Shown piece by piece: positions 11,139 to 22,800 of a stretch of DNA of 64,000 nt. The position numbers were made by a program, and so were the translations under genes. Source of the DNA: Zygnema cylindricum (taxonomy: Eukaryota > Streptophyta > Zygnematophyceae > Zygnematales > Zygnemataceae); NCBI GenBank assembly GCA_037447655.1, contig JBBHKE010002170.1, positions 1-64,000 on the forward strand, in the 5' to 3' direction. How positions within the stretch are numbered: the stretch's first letter is position 1; every line of letters starts with the position of its first letter. The notes beneath the pieces are model-generated. The model made no database searches, had not been told where the DNA came from, and worked only from the letters and a program-made list of their open reading frames with translations.

Positions 11139-11257
11139 CAGCGGTCATTTGTTGACGCCCACACGTAAACGACAAAAGCAATCGCCTACGTCTACAAAAT
11201 GACATTTGTAGACGCCCACGCGTGGACAACATAAGCAAACGCCTACGTCTACAACTG
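11139..11257. repeat. Tandem pair of hairpin-forming units
   Basis: Two neighbouring units of about 60 bp share 'catttgt(t/a)gacgcccac' and 'cgcctacgtctaca'. Within each unit the ends are inverted (TGTAGACG ... CGTCTACA), so each can form a stem-loop. Origin unknown. Confidence 0.6.
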
Positions 11258-11264
11258 GGCTGTA

Positions 11265-11500
11265 CACCGTGAATCGTTATTAGCATAGTTCAAAAGTAGG
11301 CGTTTTTTAGAAGGCCTTTGGTCGGCGCCTTTAGCGTAAGTTGTGTTATGGGCTTTTCATGTGATCTTCTTAGAACGCTACTTTGATCAGCGACCGTCCG
11401 ATCGTCCGAATTTGACGGTGTAAACAAAAATATTTGGTATGAATGTTTTAATTGATCCAATTTGGTCGGAATACAATATGGGTCTTAAGGTCATATTGTT
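11265..11500. mobile_element. MITE fragments: CACCG end abutting a CCATAGTTC element
   Basis: An orphan CACCGTGAATCGTTATTAGC end (11265) runs into sequence matching the element at 30114-30420 ('atagttcaaaagtagg', 'ggcctttggtcggcgcc', 'gggtcttaaggtcatattg'). The second terminus of that element is missing, so this is a truncated copy. Confidence 0.6.
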
Positions 11501-11553
11501 TGAAATTCGATATATATCGAATATCGGCAAACGGTCCTCGATACCCAACACTA
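11501..11553. mobile_element. hAT-like MITE right-end fragment
   Basis: Ends 'ggtcctcgatacccaacacta', the complement of the left terminus of the hAT-like elements at 26694 and 27986. Only the last 50 bp or so are present. Confidence 0.65.
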
Positions 11554-11557
11554 ATAA

Positions 11558-11966
11558 TAACACCACAATCTAATTGCACAGCGAAATAATCCCCAAAGAT
11601 CCCCTCGTAGCGACAGGAAAGTACACAGCGTTCACAAAAAGGATTGAACTTTATTAATCGGAAGAGATTACAAGATTGAAAGCTCAGTGTAAAGGTTTAT
11701 TTAAGAGTCTACTGTTGACTAAGACTACTGGACCATTTAAACTAATAAACTTGGTTCTAATTATATACACGTGGACCTTTTCGGTCAACCACGATCTAAC
11801 CAAACTATCTTCTAGAACATTGTAGCCTAATATACATTCTACGGCGTTGCTATACTGCTATAATGCGTTGCTATACTGCTACGCTGCTATGTTGCGCTAG
11901 TCTGGCATCGCTGAACTGCAATTGCAGCAGCCTGTACTGTACATAATTATGTAACCCTGTTACTCG
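11558..11966 (-). mobile_element. Degenerate gypsy LTR (minus strand)
   Basis: On the minus strand this matches the gypsy LTR at 57903-58399 along most of its length. Shared blocks are 'aacagggttaca', the 'agcagtatagcaacgc' repeats, 'ttctagaa', 'ggttgaccg..aaggtccacgtgta' and the 'gattaataaag' polyadenylation region. The 3' end is truncated next to the hAT fragment. No internal region follows, so it is a solo or remnant LTR. Confidence 0.75.
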
Positions 11967-11984
11967 CAAATCGTACTCTACAAA

Positions 11985-12060
11985 TTTGTGATTCCTTCGT
12001 AAGGTTGAAAGTTACGCGGTACGGCTCTAAATTTTACAAGAAAACGACAGAAAAAAACAC
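11985..12060 (+). mobile_element. Harbinger-like MITE fragment
   Basis: The stretch 'ttacgcggtacggctcta' through 'aaacgacagaaaaaaa' matches the right part of the Harbinger-like elements at 24923-25665 and 57148-57902. Termini are missing. Confidence 0.5.
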
Positions 12061-12245
12061 ACAAACACTCACCCTTACTCTCATCTCCTTGTTTTGTGGA
12101 GGCTATACATACCGTACGATTGGAAATTTTGGCCTATACAACAAATAGCTTTGTATTCGTTCTTGGGATGTTTCGCATGGAGGAGAAGCATAAATATTCA
12201 CTCGTGCGAACTTGTCCCACTACACCGTGAATCGCTATTACAGTA

Positions 12246-12805
12246 CACCGCCAATCGTTATTAGCGTACATGTTTCTTTAGCGTATATGAATAATTACAG
12301 TGATTTAAGCTAATTAGGAATTCGAAAAATTTCAAAAAAAACATATATTCTAATTGTTTACTAATGCTAATTTGGGTCTTTGAAAAAAATAAATGTGGGT
12401 CGCAAACATGCTTACACTAGAATAGGTACTTGTACAAAATCTGACAAATCGTACACAACTCGTACGTTCACACAGTCGAAACGTGGTTGTTGGACGAATA
12501 TGTGCGAACGTGAATATTTGACAGCCTGATTTCATCCCTTTTTTAGAGCGCATATTCTCATGCGTCCGCGGTTACTAAAACTCGTTATTTACACTTTTTC
12601 ACATAAAAAGGTATAATTTGGTAAAGTTTTACACTTACCGTACACCATACTATTTAAATGACAACGTACTTTTGTTTTTACTCTAATTGGACAAAAAACC
12701 CTAAATGGCGTGAAAGGAAAAACATAATAATTTATGCTTTTTAAAAATTTGGAAAAAAAAGCGGGACCGAATTAGCGTTCAATACGCAAATAGCGATTGG
12801 CGGTG
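12246..12805. mobile_element. Mariner-like MITE (CACCG family), 560 bp
   Basis: Ends CACCGCCAATCGTTATTAGC and, inverted, CACCGCCAATCGCTATTTGC, each flanked by TA (12244-12245 and 12806-12807). A second, orphan family end (CACCGTGAATCGCTATTA, 12223-12240) lies in the same orientation immediately upstream, suggesting one element inserted beside the end of another. Confidence 0.8.
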
Positions 12806-12918
12806 TAGTTTTATTGTTTTTTTCAGCTTTTTCTATAATACGTATTTGATGTCTTTACTATTTGAAAAAACTCAAAAAACACTAAGTATTTGGAGGTACA
12901 TTACTATATTCAAAAAAC

Positions 12919-14139
12919 TTAACTATTGAAAATGTTTTTTACATTTGTTGCGATTGTCGTCTTCATTTCCTTGATGACCCCCCTAAGAACATTCTCCACG
13001 GAGCCCAAGAGTTCTTTATGCATGCTCACAATCTATTTTTGTCTCTCAAACTGTTTTTTGCCCGAGTTATCCAACATTTTTCGACTTCTTTTACCGCATG
13101 TGACGAATTTTCTTGATTACCTTTGTGCACGACTCGCTTTCGCTTCCGAGTGGAGGTGAACTTATACCCATTAGAAGGCGAATGAAATCCTGTGCCCTTC
13201 TCATCATCTCCTTCATCCTCTCTCCTTCTTCTCCCTTTCGTCATATACATTTTTGTCAAATTTATGTACTTTCGCGAAGTTTGCACTCGCAGTTTCACCA
13301 CCAACGCTACATTTTTGTTTTTTTGGATTCTCCTCAAGAATAACCGTATCTTCCTCGTCGTCTAAATCATCATCCACCTTTGGGGGGTCATCCCCGGTAT
13401 CCCACTCAAAAATTGTTTTAGGAAACGATGGTGGCAAACCATGTGTTTTCCTTTCTTTTTTCCCATTGTAAAATAGGTGGCAACACCACTTCTCTCGTTA
13501 TGATCTCTGATTTTTTTATACTCACCCGTTACATTATTCCATTTGCGTTCGCACTCAGTCCAAAGTCGATGAACCCCACACTTTTCCATATTTTTGGCGA
13601 GATCCCCCTTTTTTTCAGCCTTGCTTCCGAATTGCACTGATCTCTAGGTTTTGAAGAAACTCTTGTTTTTTGGCCTGGCACAACACCTCTATCTTGTGAA
13701 ATTCCCACTTTTCGCCTTTAGTTGAGGGGGTTTCCATGTTTTTTTTACATCTTGGTAGGGTTATTACGGGTTTTTGCAGTAGATTTGTGGTGGCAACTAC
13801 AGGATTTGCGAAGAGAGGAGTAGTTAGTGGAGATATTGTTGGTGGCATTTGCGGGGTATGCATAGAGCAAGATGGGGTGTAAGAGAATATAAAATTAAAA
13901 GAAAAAGGATGTGTTAACGGATGTATTGTAGGTGGCATTTACGGGGTGTGCATTGAAGAGGGTGGGGTGTAAGAGAATATAGGATTAGAAGAAAAAGGAT
14001 GTGTTAACAAATGTATTGTAGGTGGCATTTGCGGGGTAAGCATGGAAGAGGTTGAGGTATAAGATGAAAGATTGATTAATGGCTCGTTTGTGTTAATGAT
14101 ATTATTATGAGATGCATTCCGCTTCCCTTTTTTTGACAT
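12919..14139 (-). pseudogene. Trihelix / Myb-SANT-like DNA-binding protein, broken
   Basis: From an ATG at 14139 the minus strand encodes a basic start, then 30-residue Pro/Thr-rich repeats, then a trihelix-type domain. That domain shows a first helix with KWEFHKIEVLCQAKKQEF (about 13730-13670), a second with GVHRLWTECERKWNNV (about 13570-13520), and YKKIRD. An acidic tail (DDDLDDEEDT) and a last helical stretch follow, ending at the stop 12919-12921. Trihelix and Harbinger-linked Myb-like proteins share this layout. The frame is broken: one nonsense codon in the repeat block at 13939-13941, and frame changes near 13620, 13435, 13210-13340 and 13060. Introns could explain some of these but no convincing splice sites were seen. 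A decayed transcription factor or a transposon accessory protein are both possible. Confidence 0.6.
13841..14066 (-). repeat. 90-bp tandem repeat within the trihelix pseudogene
   Basis: Units start at 13841, 13931 and 14021, spaced exactly 90 bp; the last is partial. They encode 30-residue repeats of the TPQMPPTI...LTHPF type. The middle unit carries a CAA-to-TAA difference, which ends the frame. Confidence 0.85.
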
Positions 14140-14221
14140 ATTATCTGTGAGGAGAGCTGTCAAAATTGAAAGACACAAGATTGATTGTAGTTAGAGAACC
14201 ATTACACTATTTTCCCCTCTA

Positions 14222-14915
14222 AATAAGCACCTCCCTCTCACTCCCTCTCCCTCTCCCTCTCCAACTCCCACTCTTGTTTCCTCAAAATCTGCCCCCCTTC
14301 TCCCTCTCCCTCTCCCTCTCCCTCTCCCCCTTTTTTCTTTTTCCCTCTAAATTTGCCTCCTTCCCTTCTTTCCCTCTCCCTTTCCTTTTCTTTCTCCCTC
14401 TAAATCTGCCCCCCCTCTCTCTCCCTCTCCCTCTCCCCCTCCCGCTCTTTGAACCTCTAAATATGCCTTCTTCTCCCTCTCCCTCTCCCTCTTCCTCTCC
14501 CTCTCCCACTCCCACTCCTTTTCCTTCTAAATCCGCCCCCCCTCTCTCAACCTCCCCCCCCTCCCACTTATATTCCCTCTAGATCTGCCTCCCTTCTTTC
14601 TCCCCCTCCCTCTCCCTATCCTTCGCCCTCTCCTTATCCCTCGCACTCTCCCTCTCCCCTATCCCCCCTCTCCTTGATCCCCTCACCCTCCTTCTCCCTC
14701 TTCCCCTCCCACTCTTTTCCCGCTCAACCTGCCTCTCTCCATCTCTCTCTCACCATCTCCCTCTCCTTTTCCCTTTCTCTCTCTCTCCTTCCTCTCTCAC
14801 CCACTGTCTTTCCCCCTCCCACTCCTTTTCCCTCTCAAACTGTCCCTCTTTCTTTTGTATGATTTTCCTTCTCCCTCTCCCTCTCTCTCTCAGTCTCCCT
14901 CTCCCTTTATTTGCC
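14222..14915. repeat. Long CCCTCT-type pyrimidine tract
   Basis: About 690 bp of (CCCTCT)n-like sequence broken at intervals by 'aaatctgcc'-like spacers, so it may be a higher-order satellite of roughly 60-120 bp. The Leu/Pro/Ser frames in it are artefacts of composition. Confidence 0.85.
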
Positions 14916-15820
14916 AATCTTTTTTGTTAGTCATGAACCATATAATGAAAAACACGATGAAGGCAATAAACATATGTAAAAAAAGTAAAAAAAATATATC
15001 ATGAAGATTTTAAGATGCACACGAATAAAAATGAAAAAAATATGAATACATAATTAAAAAATTGTAATACTAAATTACCTTATGCGATGGCAAAAAAACA
15101 AGCCTTTGAATTTATTTAGTTTTCCCTTGGTTGACCGGCGACTAGCAATCTCCTTTTAAATTACACTAAAAAACGTTGAAAAAATCGAAGGAGTGTGAAA
15201 GGGGAAGTGGGAGATACAAGGGAAGAGGTAGCGTGCAGCTCCTTCTTGGACTTCTTGTTTTTGGAAGGGTCACTACACCGCTGCAATCTCCGCAGACCCC
15301 TGTTGGAGAGAAAATCCGTACAACGAAACAAACAAATGGACAAACAATTTTTTTTTCGTGTATTCTCCCAACTGCAAAAAAATTATGAAAACTTTTCACG
15401 CGTGCAACCCAGGCTTTCTATTCGTCAATAGGGTAGTATTTTGATTAAAAGCAGGTCACGATTTGATTTCAGTGCAAGTGTCAAGATGACGTGGAAGTGG
15501 GTCGCGATGATAATACTGCCAAATCGCCGTACCTTTCAAGTTCTAAGATGACGCAAACTGTATTTGAGTTTTTGCCCATTTTTCGTACGACATACTATTT
15601 TCAAGTAGAGAGTCCCATTTTCTGTTTAAACGACGGAAAAAAACCTGTACTTGAACATACGGGGACACGCCCTGAGTCAATAAGATTTTATGAGAACAAA
15701 AACGGGATTTCATCGATCCACTCCCGCATTCATGCCACCACGTGTTAAGGTGATTAAAATCCTGTGTCTATCTACGTGGCTTCTACTTGTTTCGCTAATG
15801 TTGAAAACAATAATGTAACG
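14916..15820. other. Intergenic, nothing recognised
   Basis: No supported gene. Frames at 15161-15431 overlap on both strands without domain similarity. Confidence 0.45.
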
Positions 15821-16047
15821 CACCTTTGTATCGCTATTACAGTACTGTAGCGTTAAAGTTTTTTTTGCGACTTAAAACATCTTTTCTCTTTACACGCTTG
15901 TCGGATTATGGAACCCACGGTTGCGATTGAAATCCAGCATTCTCACCTTCCGATTGGCGGTCTCCATGCAAAAATTGGACAAGTGTGTACGGATAAAAAA
16001 TGTTTTAAGTGGCGAAAAAAATATTAACACTATAGCGATACACGGTG
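15821..16047. mobile_element. CACCG-family MITE, short palindromic subtype
   Basis: A 227-bp element whose interior is itself inverted: 'cgacttaaaacatcttttctc...acacgcttgtcgga' on the left and 'gacaagtgtgtacgga...atgttttaagtggcg' on the right. The same structure occurs at 31818-32033 and, decayed, at 24615-24795. The right end CGGTG shares its TA (16048-16049) with the next element. Confidence 0.7.
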
Positions 16048-16049
16048 TA

Positions 16050-16563
16050 CACCGCGCATCGTAATTAGAGTAAATTACTCTAATTCGGTCGCTCGAATTT
16101 TTGACACTATCACATGAAATAGAGTAAACGATTCTAATTTTTTCATTACTCTATTTAAGGTAAAGTTTAATTAGCGTTTTTAATTCTATTAGAGGTCCTT
16201 TTTAAATAGTGTGGAGTACGGACGGTGTCAGACCTTGCAGAATTGTACTTTATTAAGTAAAAAAGTACAAATAATGATTAAATACAGGCCGTTATCATGT
16301 ATCTGCCCGCGTAGTGCAAACGTCATAGTGACGATAAACTGTACGGTTTGCCAAATTCTGTACGAATATCTTATTTACAGTAGAGGATATTATCGTGCCA
16401 AATTAGAGTACTTAAACCGTCACATTTCAAAGTTCCGATTTCATATTTGCACATAGGGACGCTCTTCAAAGTAGTACGGAGAATCTATACTACAGTCCAA
16501 AATACTTTGCCAAAGTACCGATTACATGGGGACGTACCCTAATAATAATAGCGATGCACGGTG
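16050..16563. mobile_element. Mariner-like MITE (CACCG family), 514 bp
   Basis: Begins CACCGCGCATCGTAATTAGAG and ends ATAGCGATGCACGGTG, followed by TA at 16564-16565. It is homologous along its left part to 6637-7253. It abuts the previous element with a single shared TA. Confidence 0.75.
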
Positions 16564-16802
16564 TAGTTTCTGCAAGTGAGCAGCTAAAAAATAATGCTTT
16601 CCCAGCGTGTGAAACCGCCCTTCCAATGAAAGAAAACTTAGAAAAGTTAAAAGAATGGAATGACTCGAAAAGTGTCCGGAGTGGGGTTTCAGCACTCCGG
16701 GTTCAGAACTTCAGACAGTTCAGAGTTCAATAGAGCTAAATCAAATTCGATCAAATATCCACGTCAGCTGTTTAATATTGTACCGTGCTCTGTCAGCTAG
16801 AC

Positions 16803-19800
16803 ATGGCCATGCCACGTGGCAAGATGCTTTTACTTCCACGTGTGCCATGTGGCATGTCCACTTCCACGTGGATGTCATCAGGAAGACTCTCTCTGCCACG
16901 TCAGCAGATTTATGGCGCCCTTCTTATTTGGAAACTTGCCCTGTCCGACTCTACGGTTTCTACGCCATCTTCGGTTAGTACAATTGTACGGAGCGGAGTT
17001 TCTCCCGTCCGTACTTCGGTACAGAGTGACGACGTTGCTGAAAAAAAAACTGTACGGACGGAGGGACGTGGAGTGAATCTACGGAAAAGACAAGCACAGG
17101 CTGCTCGGTCGTGGGGATTAGAACTCTCCCGGCTAAGTTTAAGGGAGATGGAAAGTTTTGCCAGGTAATGAGAAGAATTTTGAACAAGAAGTATGAGAAG
17201 GAAGAGAAAGAATAAGAAAAAGAAGAACTTTAAGCATAAGAAGAAGACAGAATAAGAAGAATAAGAATGTTGATTCAATTAATACACTCTTGTGCATCTT
17301 TTTGTTGACATTGTTATGAATGCTAGACAGGGTTTTGGAAGTTTGTGCTTTTTAGGTTAGGGTTTTAACTTTTTAAGGTAAGGATCTTGTTGTTTTTCTT
17401 CGAGTTTTGAGGGCCATTAACCCTTTGAAGATCACATCTACAGAAGTTACTGTTTTTGTTGAATGCTAAATTTGTCAAAATTGAGTTGGTAAAATTTGTA
17501 AATTGCTGAACTGGTAGATTGTTGAATTGTTAAACTGGTAAATTGGTCAATCGGTAAGTTGGTAAGTTGGTAAGTTGGTGAATTGGTAATCGGTAAATTG
17601 GTAGACTGGTAAATCATTGGATTGGTAAATTGGCAAATTGGCAAATTGTTGAATTTGTGAATTGATAAAGTAGTAATTTGGTAAATTGGTTAATTGATGA
17701 ATTGGTGTATCAATCAAAGAAGTTTTATACGAAGTAGCAAACCTTTTTTTCCGTGCTTGTAGGAATGTGTTTGCCTTAAACATTGCGGTACCTCAAAAAT
17801 CACCTTTTTTGGGGGCTTCAAAAGCACATTCTCATTGCAGGCTACATTTCTTTGACAAATTAAATTAATTTTCTCAACTATCTTTCTTACATATTGCTTA
17901 AACAATATTGGAATTCAAATTTATCAAATATTTAATTCATTGGTTACTACACCCCAATTCCGATGAAATTCCGATGTATGTTATCCGAAGTAGAAATCTG
18001 TGTCAAAGTCTGTTTTGTAATTGCCTGCCATCTACTCAGACCAATTTCAAATTCAAACCAAGTTATAAGTTTATACTTGCTTACTCATTGTGATCAACTA
18101 TTCACTGTCCACCAATTGAAATGAAGCTGAAATAAACACTAATTCATGTTCATACTCCACACTATTTGTAGCGGACACTGTCCACTTCAATTTTAAGGAA
18201 AACCTGAACTGACAAGCTTACGTTTTTACGAGTTTTAAGGCAGATCCAATAAGCAGATTCTTAAAATAAGGGCTTTTAAAATACTTTCTCCATAGTTATC
18301 GTTGCATCTTTTCTGAATTATTATTCCTTAGCCGAAGAAGTCCAGAGTAATTACAGTGAAATACAGTATACTAAAGGGGTGGTTTAGGAGAGGGGGGGTG
18401 GCAGAGCGACTCGACTTTCAAATGAAACTTTGGAGGCACTCCGTCTAGTTAAGGTGATAAGCACGAGCGTTATTATTTGTTTTTTTCCTTTTGGGGTTTT
18501 TTTGGGGTTTCTTCATTTCGACAAATTTGTAGACTTGACCCTTTTGAAATTGCAGGCGCTGCTTTTCTGTAGGGGGAAACAACTTAAGGCAAAGTTGCAA
18601 GGAGCCTTTAGAGTAAATGAATTTGGCTAGAGGACTGTTAGCGTTATTTGACGCTTCTATCTGGACACTCCTCGAGAACTGATCGTTGTAGGGCGTTGGA
18701 GAAAACCAGGGAGAGAGAGGAGAGAAACTGGGGAGAGAAAGGAAGACTCCTAAATGAACTGCTGCAACTGCTGCCCAGCATTCGGGTAATAAAGGTTGAA
18801 TGAAACAGAAATGGGAACATACGTACAGAAAATATTCGAGGCGTGAGATTATAATAGAGAGACTTGGGAGAGATAGAGAAAGAGGAGAAAGTGGAAGGGA
18901 GGGGTGAGAGAGGAGGAAGGCAAGCAAAATACCGAGCGCAAGCAGCAAGCAAACGGAAGAGAGAGTTTAGAATACAGGCGAGGGGTAGATTTGAGTGCAC
19001 TGGGAGGAGACTCTGAGAAATAGACTCAGAGAGATAGGAGAATAATTGGAAAGACGGGAGAGAGAAGAGGGATGCAGACTGAATAGAAAAGAAAAAAATA
19101 GGAAAAGTGGGGAGAAAAAGCCAAACTAAATGATGTGCAGGGGCAAAAGCAGACAAAACGAGAAAGGGAGTTTGAAGTATGAGAGAGGGAAACTTATCGG
19201 ATGATGCTCCTCGGTCACATTGAGCCGGAGTCTTATAAACGCTCACGTCGAGTCGACCCCGCAAATTGAGTCTAAACTTATTTATGAGAGAAATTGAGCT
19301 TTCCAACCATAATTTAAAGGAATATGTGGATACCACGTCGATTTACGTTACGCTCCGCTATATTGTTATCGAAGAGTGCAGTCCAGTATTACCTTTTGGC
19401 AAACTATCCAACCTCCTTGGTAGCAGCGGGATTAAAAGAACGCAAGTGATCCTTTTCCTCCCCTATCTTCTGATTTCCATTTCTGTATCTCCGCGGATGT
19501 AATCCCTCTCGTTAGCGATGAATAATCTTTGGTGCCGTCATACGTGTCACATTCTGCATGCGACGAAGTCTCCAGTTCCTGAAGTCCTATGAATTTTTTT
19601 CTTTAGTCGTCATATGTGTCGCATGTATCGTATTTTGCGTGCAACAAAGCAGTCTCCGTTGAAGTCTTAAGAACATAAGGACCTAAAAACAACTAGGAAA
19701 ATCAGTCTCCCATCATCTAGCTCCATTTTCCAACTCCATTTTCTCTCTTTCTTTTCTCTCTCTAGCAAGCCAGCCATAGCTGAGCTGCTTTCATCATCCA

Positions 19801-22800
19801 CCCTCCTCAATATGTTCCTTTAAATCATTGCTGGAAATCGCGCTTTTTATAATGTATCCAATTTGATAAGGGAATTCAATAGACTCAATCTGGACGGTTG
19901 ACTCGACCGGGCGTTCTTCAGGCGTTGATGGAGGAATTCCGAAAGCTCAAGCTGTCTGGAGAGCTTCATTCGACTCGTATTTTCATACTGCCTTTATCAT
20001 TTGTGTCTCTTTTTTGCCATTGTTGCACGCTAAACAGTTTGCCTCCCTCCTCTCTCTCCCTTTTTTCCTAGTCATCCTGTTCTCCTTCAGTCTCGTTCTC
20101 TGAGTCTCTTGCCAGTGCAGAAAAATCTACCCCTCGCTCGTATTCAATACTCTTTCTTCCATTTGTTTGCTGCTTTTTCTAGTTAAACTGTTTGCCTTCC
20201 TCCTCTCTCGCCCTCTGCTTTCTCCTGTTTCTCTCTCTCTCTCAATCTGTCTCAAAATCTCGCGCCTCTGTCATTTTCGGTACGCGTTTTTCCCTTTCTC
20301 TCTCGTTTTACCTTTGCTGCCCGCTGGTTTTTTTAGTTTGCCATCCTCCTCTCTCTCCCCAGTGTCTCTCCTCTCTCTCCATGGTTCCCTCCAAAGCCCT
20401 AAAATGATTGGTTTGTGCGTATGTAGATAGTAGCCAACTGTCCTCTAGCCAAAATCATGTGCTTTGAAGCCTCCGTTCAGTCAAAAATAACCATTAATTC
20501 ATCAGCAAGGCAAAATCTTCATTTTCAGTTTAAAAAAAACCCTAAATTTTTGGGTACACTACCAGAAATCCGTTGCTGGGAATACTTCCTTCACATGTGC
20601 CAAATATATTGGCTGAGAATGCAAGTAAATGTCAAAAGTAGTGATGTTGAATTTGATTTTCCTTCTCTCTTCTTGTGAAACACTGACTCTCTGAGTCTTG
20701 GATGGCACGTGTGAGGGAAGACAGAGTGAGTGTGGCTTGAATGTGAATTTGGGGATTTCCTACAATTCCTAAGAGGTCCGTCCAATTTGATAAGGGAATT
20801 CAATAGACTCAATCTGGACGGTTGACTCGACCGGGCGTTCTTCAGGCGTTGATGGAGGAATTCGGAAAGCTCAAGCTGTCTGGAGAGCTTCATTCGACTC
20901 GTATTTTCATACTGCCTTTATCATTTGTGTCTCATTTTTGCCATTGTTGCACGCTAAACAGTTTGCCCCCCTCCTCTCTCTCCCTTTTTTCCTAGTCACC
21001 CCGTTCTCCTTCAGTCTCGTTCTCTGAGTCTCTTGCCAGTGCAGAAAAATCTACCCCTCACTCGTATTAGGGGAGGAGGGGGAGGGGGAGGGGGAGGGGG
21101 AGGGGGAGGGGGAGGGGGAGGGGGAGGGGGAGGGGGAGGGGGAGGGGGAGGGGGAGGGGGAGGGGGAGGGGGAGGGGGAGGGGGAGGGGGAGGGAGAGGG
21201 GGAGGGAGAGGGGGAGGGAGGGGGAGGGGGAGGGAGAGGGGGAGGGGGAGGGGGAGGGGGTGGGGGAGGGAGAGGGGGAGGGAGAGGGGGAGGGAGAGGG
21301 GGAGGGAGGGGGAGGGAGGGAGGGAGAGGGAGGGGGGGAGGGAGGGGGGGAGTGAGGGGGGGAGGGAGGGAGGGAGGGAGGGAGGGAGGGGGAGGGAGGG
21401 AGGGGGAGGGAGGGAGGGAGGGGGAGGGAGGGAGGGGGAGGGAGGGAGGGGGAGGGAGGGAGGGGGAGGGAGGGGGGGGAGGGAGGGGGGGAGGGGGGGG
21501 GGAGGGAGGGGGGGAGGGAGGGGGGGAGGGAGGGGGGGAGGGAGGGGGGGAGGGAGGGAGGGAGGGAGGGAGGGAGGGAGGGAGGGAGGGAGAGAGTTGA
21601 CTCTTTATTGAAGTTGTGAACAGTTTATGATTCTTTTTCACTGCCGTTTGTGTTTGTTTTGTAACGTATCTCTTTTGAAAGAAGGTTGTGGGGGGATTTT
21701 TCAGGCTTTAGGTCCACGTGCTAAAAACGGGTGGCGTCGCCAGTTAAACTACGTGGGTGAGTTAATAATTTCAGTTCGTAGAAACGGAATGGTACAAACC
21801 CAAAGGGAATTGAATAAAATGGAGAAGAATGGAATGGAATTGAATGGAATGGAATGGAATGGAAAGTTGGGTGGAGAGATTCCATTGATTGGAAATGAAA
21901 TGGAGTTGAATTGAAGAAAAGGTCATTATAACATAGCAGGGAAGATTGAAAATTACAATTAGATGGGGAGATTCAGTACCAGCAATGAAATAGTGTTGAA
22001 TTAAACAGAAAAGAATTGAATGGGCAGGGAACAATTGGAAGGCAGGAAATAGAAAGGGATGGGTGGGAGAGATGGAGGAAAGTCAAAGGGAAGGAATGAG
22101 AGAAACAAAGTCAAACGGAAAAAACATAGGTCATTTTTATGAAGAAGAGTAAGGTTTTATTGGAGGAAAGCAGAGTAGTAGAGGGAAAGGTTTGGTAGAA
22201 AGTAGAACTGAGAAAAAACTGAATGGAATGGAAGGAAAAGAACATGGGAGAACACTTTCTTTTGATGGAAGGAAGAGGAATGAATCACAGAGAATGGGAC
22301 TAAATGGGACAGAGTGTTAAGGTAAACAGAACTGAATTGAATCGAAAAGAGTAGAACATAGTAAGGGAGGATATGTTGAAATAAATTGCGTGATCAAAAC
22401 AACATGGAACAAAATAGACTAGGACAGAAAAGAAATGGGAAGACTGTGGTTTTTTAAAACGTATGTGCTTAAAATGCTTTAAAAGGAAAGTAAATGGAGA
22501 TAAGTAAACACTTAGAATGCAAAACAGTACAGGACTGTCTAAAATAGACTTTCAAAAAGGTGAAAAATAGGGACTAATTTGTGACAGAACTTACGAAGAT
22601 CGGAAACAATGGAATGAGACAAAAAATATTATGCTCGTGATGTAACATTTTTTTTCCAACTCTATACCTTCTTTGCTGTTTTTTTCCAAATTCCTCTGCA
22701 TAAAAGCTGTGTGGCCTTTTTCCCTCTTTTGGCTTACTAAGTGTGCCCGACTTGAAGTGGCTAACATGAAGACCAAAAAACAATCGATATTAAAAACCAA

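Noticed and set aside
12926-13471. Plus-strand frames opposite the trihelix pseudogene
   Set aside because: Shadow frames; protein similarity is on the minus strand.
17492-17705. Possible CRISPR-like repeat array
   Set aside because: Units of 8-10 bp without spacers in a eukaryotic genome; a minisatellite.
17700-17790. Alternative exon 2 for the DarP gene (EVLYEVANLF)
   Set aside because: It lies in a minisatellite and lacks proper splice phase; the exon at 18405-18453 fits family sequence and both junction phases.
18644-19336. 230-residue minus-strand frame
   Set aside because: Low-complexity Ser/Leu/Phe sequence in one arm of an inverted repeat, within a DarP intron.
21033-21641. Long open frames of poly-Gly/Arg and poly-Pro/Ser over the G-rich tract
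   Set aside because: They exist because G-runs with single A lack stops in several frames; the tract lies in an intron of a well-supported gene.
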